A stretch of DNA of 7,332 nt from Gammaproteobacteria bacterium. Lineage in GTDB: Bacteria; Pseudomonadota; Gammaproteobacteria; Burkholderiales; Burkholderiaceae_C. This document shows positions 5,422-7,332 of the stretch, piece by piece. Position 1 is the stretch's first letter. The number at the start of each line of letters is the position of its first letter. The notes below the pieces were generated by a model. That model was not told the DNA's origin. It made no database searches and saw only the letters and a list, made by a program, of their open reading frames with translations. The stretch lies in contig JAHIQV010000482.1 of assembly GCA_018903185.1 (NCBI GenBank), positions 1 to 7,332 of the forward strand, given 5' to 3'. A program made the position numbers and the translations under genes.

Positions 5422-6987
5422 TTCTTCGATGAACAGCGAGGCGTGTGGCAGCGCGGGCACCGCGTGCCGGCACCGTCCGGTCAGACCCGTTTGCCAGGCC
5501 GCCAGCCACACGGGCAGGGTGGTCGATGGGTCGTCGCCCAGGCCGCGCACCACGCAGCCACCGGCTGCGCCCGCCGCGGCCACGGCCTGCAACTGTGCCG
5601 GCTCCAGGATGCCGCCGATGCCCACCACCGGCGCGGGCGCCATGTGCGCCCACCAGGCGAGGTTGTCCATGCCTTGCGGCCGCCACGGCATGTCCTTGGT
5701 GGTGGTGGGCCACACCGGACCGCAGGCGATCAGGTCGGGCATCAGGGCGGCGGCGCGGCAGAGCTCCCACAGGCTGTGTGAACTCAGGCCGAGCATCACG
5801 CCCTGAGCGCGCGCAGCCTGAAGTTGCGCGCGGTCTTCCGGCGTGAGGGCGAGCAGGTCTTCCTGCCCCAGGTGCAGCGCGCGGGCGCCCGCTTGCAGGG
5901 CGAGTTGCCAGTGGTCGTTGATGACCAGCGTGGCGCTCGCCGCATGGGCCGCGCGCTGGCTGCGCTGGATGGCTTCGCTCAGCTGCGCTGTCCATGTCGC
6001 ATCGGCCACGCCGGCCGGGCGCTTCATGCGCAGCTGGATGGTGGGTACGGTGGGTTGCGCGCGCAGCACGGCTTCCACGCGTTCGGCGCTGTCCACGATG
6101 GCGTAGACACCGAGCTCGAGCCCACGCAGGCGCTCGGGCCAGTCGGCGGGCGCGCTGTCGTCCAGGCTCAGGCGCGGAAGCAGCGTCGGGTCGTTGCCGA
6201 AGCCGGGCAGCGCGATCACCGGACCCGCACCCTGGCCCACGGCGCGCGCGTGGCGCAGCGCGTGGGTGGTGGCCATCTTGGCGAGCACGGCGGCGTCGGC
6301 CGCCACGAAGCCCAGTGCCAGCGCGGCGGCCAGCGAGGTGGCGAAGGTGCAGCCGGTGCCGTGGTTGTTGCAAGTGTCCACGCGCGGCAGGCTGAGCCAG
6401 CCGCGCGCGTGGGGGGTGTGCAGCCAGTCGAGCGAGAGGCCGGGCGTGCCGGCGTCACCGCCCGTCACCACCACCGCCTGCGCGCCCAGCCGCTGCAGGG
6501 CCCCGGCGAGCCCGGGCACGTTGTTCGCCGCGTCGGCGCCGAGCAAGGCCGCGGCTTCGCGCTGGGTGGGCGTGATCACGCTGGCGCGTGGCAGCAGTTC
6601 GTCGCGGTAGATCTGCAGCAGCTCGTCGCTGGTGAATGCCGCGCCGGTGCTGGCGCGCAGCACCGGGTCGATCACCAGCTGCACCGGCCCGCGCTCACGC
6701 AGGCGGTCCACCCAGCGCGCCACCACCCGCGCGTTGGCGGCGCTGCCGAGCAGCCCGGTCTTGATCACGCGCGGCGGCAGGTCGGCGGCCAGGGCTTGGA
6801 GCTGAGCGTCCAGCAGCTCGGGCGCCACGGCCTGCACCTGCGTCACGGCGGTGGTGCTCTGCGCGGTGACGGCCGCCACCACCGGGCACAGGTGCACGCC
6901 GAAGGCCTCGGCCGCGCGCTGGTCGGCCGCCAGGCCCGCGCCGCCACCGCTGTCGGTGCCGGCGATGCTCCAGATCACAGGGGTCAT
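5413..6987 (-). CDS. thiDE: Bifunctional hydroxymethylpyrimidine (phosphate) kinase / thiamine phosphate synthase (ThiD-ThiE fusion)
   Basis: The 524-residue cytoplasmic protein joins two thiamine enzymes. Residues 1 to about 265 are ThiD, a ribokinase-fold kinase making HMP pyrophosphate: GTDSGGGAG (10-18), VIKTGLLGS (74-82), VIDPVL (105-110), VITPTQREA (137-145), VVTGGD (173-178) and HGTGCTFATS (209-218, with the Cys213 of the anion hole). Residues about 290-503 are ThiE, which joins HMP-PP to thiazole phosphate: QLRMK (318-322), INDHW (356-360), HLGQED (372-377), GLSSHS (400-405), TTTKDMP (428-434) and GIGGI (456-460). By analogy with Bacillus ThiE, Arg320, Lys322, Asp358, Asp377 and Lys431 are likely active-site residues, so both halves look functional. 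The linker is short (about 25 residues). Its ATG is 2 nt after the thiG stop without a clear Shine-Dalgarno sequence, pointing to translational coupling. A TPP riboswitch would be upstream, outside the window. Confidence 0.95.
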   Translation of the reverse strand: MTPVIWSIAGTDSGGGAGLAADQRAAEAFGVHLCPVVAAVTAQSTTAVTQVQAVAPELLDAQLQALAADLPPRVIKTGLLGSAANARVVARWVDRLRERGPVQLVIDPVLRASTGAAFTSDELLQIYRDELLPRASVITPTQREAAALLGADAANNVPGLAGALQRLGAQAVVVTGGDAGTPGLSLDWLHTPHARGWLSLPRVDTCNNHGTGCTFATSLAAALALGFVAADAAVLAKMATTHALRHARAVGQGAGPVIALPGFGNDPTLLPRLSLDDSAPADWPERLRGLELGVYAIVDSAERVEAVLRAQPTVPTIQLRMKRPAGVADATWTAQLSEAIQRSQRAAHAASATLVINDHWQLALQAGARALHLGQEDLLALTPEDRAQLQAARAQGVMLGLSSHSLWELCRAAALMPDLIACGPVWPTTTKDMPWRPQGMDNLAWWAHMAPAPVVGIGGILEPAQLQAVAAAGAAGGCVVRGLGDDPSTTLPVWLAAWQTGLTGRCRHAVPALPHASLFIEEPV

Positions 6988-6989
6988 GG

Positions 6990-7332
6990 TCAGTTGATGA
7001 GGAAGGGATGACCGGACACCGGCGTGCTCGCCACCGCCATGTCCTGCGGTGCCATCACGCCGGCCTCGTAGGCCGCACGACCGGCTTCGATGGCGAGGCC
7101 GAAGCCGCGCGCCATGCGCACCGGGTCCACGGCCTGGCTCACGGCGGAGTTCAGCAGCACGGCGTCGAAGCCCAGTTCCATCGCAGCGGCGGCGTGTGAA
7201 GGCGCGCCGATGCCGGCGTCCACGATCAGCGGCACGCCGGGCAGCCGCGCGCGCAGGGTGCGCAGCGCAAACGGGTTGATCAGGCCCTGGCCCGAGCCGA
7301 TGGGCGCCCCCCAGGGCATCAGCACCTGGCAG
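6990..7332 (-). CDS. thiG: Thiazole synthase ThiG (C-terminal part)
   Basis: The frame is open at the right edge of the window (5' end missing) and stops with TGA at 6992-6990; 113 residues are visible. [35 protein letters not shown] and [19 protein letters not shown] are the conserved C-terminal phosphate-binding and barrel segments of ThiG, which builds thiazole phosphate from 1-deoxy-D-xylulose 5-phosphate, dehydroglycine and ThiS thiocarboxylate. The Schiff-base lysine lies in the missing part. After the usual end of the barrel there is an extension of about 30 residues ([24 protein letters not shown]), which I recall from relatives in this order. The stop is 2 nt from the thiDE start, so the two are surely one operon; thiS and other thi genes would be expected upstream of it, outside the window. 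Confidence 0.95.
   Translation of the reverse strand, partial: CQVLMPWGAPIGSGQGLINPFALRTLRARLPGVPLIVDAGIGAPSHAAAAMELGFDAVLLNSAVSQAVDPVRMARGFGLAIEAGRAAYEAGVMAPQDMAVASTPVSGHPFLIN

Noticed and set aside
5824..7011. + strand frame of 395 codons opposite thiDE
   Set aside because: Antisense shadow; the - strand frame encodes complete ThiD and ThiE motifs.

Overview
The window looks like chromosomal DNA from a GC-rich betaproteobacterium, most likely Burkholderiales/Comamonadaceae (Hydrogenophaga- or Rhodoferax-like). The clues are a ThiD-ThiE fusion directly behind thiG, a TakP-like TRAP binding protein, a DUF1653 protein with a C-terminal oxidoreductase-like cysteine motif, and a Cys-containing haemagglutinin-type exoprotein with a YDG domain. 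The genus is an inference from protein style; no rRNA or other marker is present.

Left part, + strand (1-2313): the 3' end of a large filamentous-haemagglutinin-like exoprotein gene, open at the window edge, followed after 39 nt by a secreted L,D-transpeptidase (YkuD) gene. The exoprotein gene is visibly less GC-rich than the rest (one hand-counted 60-nt line: 52% GC, against 73% in the radical SAM gene). The two genes may form one cell-envelope unit.

Middle (2314-4211): a 181-nt spacer with GC-rich inverted repeats, then a + strand PA0069/Rv2578c-type radical SAM gene. This converges on, and overlaps by 4 nt at the stop codons, a - strand gene for a small DUF1653 plus oxidoreductase-like protein. 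A strong bidirectional-looking intrinsic terminator (4141-4188) separates that gene from the next - strand gene.

Right part, - strand (4212-7332): in transcription order, thiG (5' part outside the window), thiDE starting 2 nt after the thiG stop, two abutting hairpins at the thiDE stop, then an orphan TRAP-type solute-binding protein gene with its own strong ribosome binding site, ending at the terminator. ThiG makes the thiazole half of thiamine. ThiD phosphorylates the pyrimidine half, and ThiE joins the two into thiamine phosphate. The TRAP binding protein probably captures a 2-oxoacid or related carboxylate; its membrane subunits are not in the window.

I do not see a clearly new system, CRISPR array, insertion sequence, tRNA or rRNA. 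The most unusual items are the exoprotein/L,D-transpeptidase pair, the non-canonical SYGC active site of the transpeptidase, the cysteine pairs and eight-proline run in the exoprotein, and the fused DUF1653/Cys-motif protein facing a radical SAM gene.
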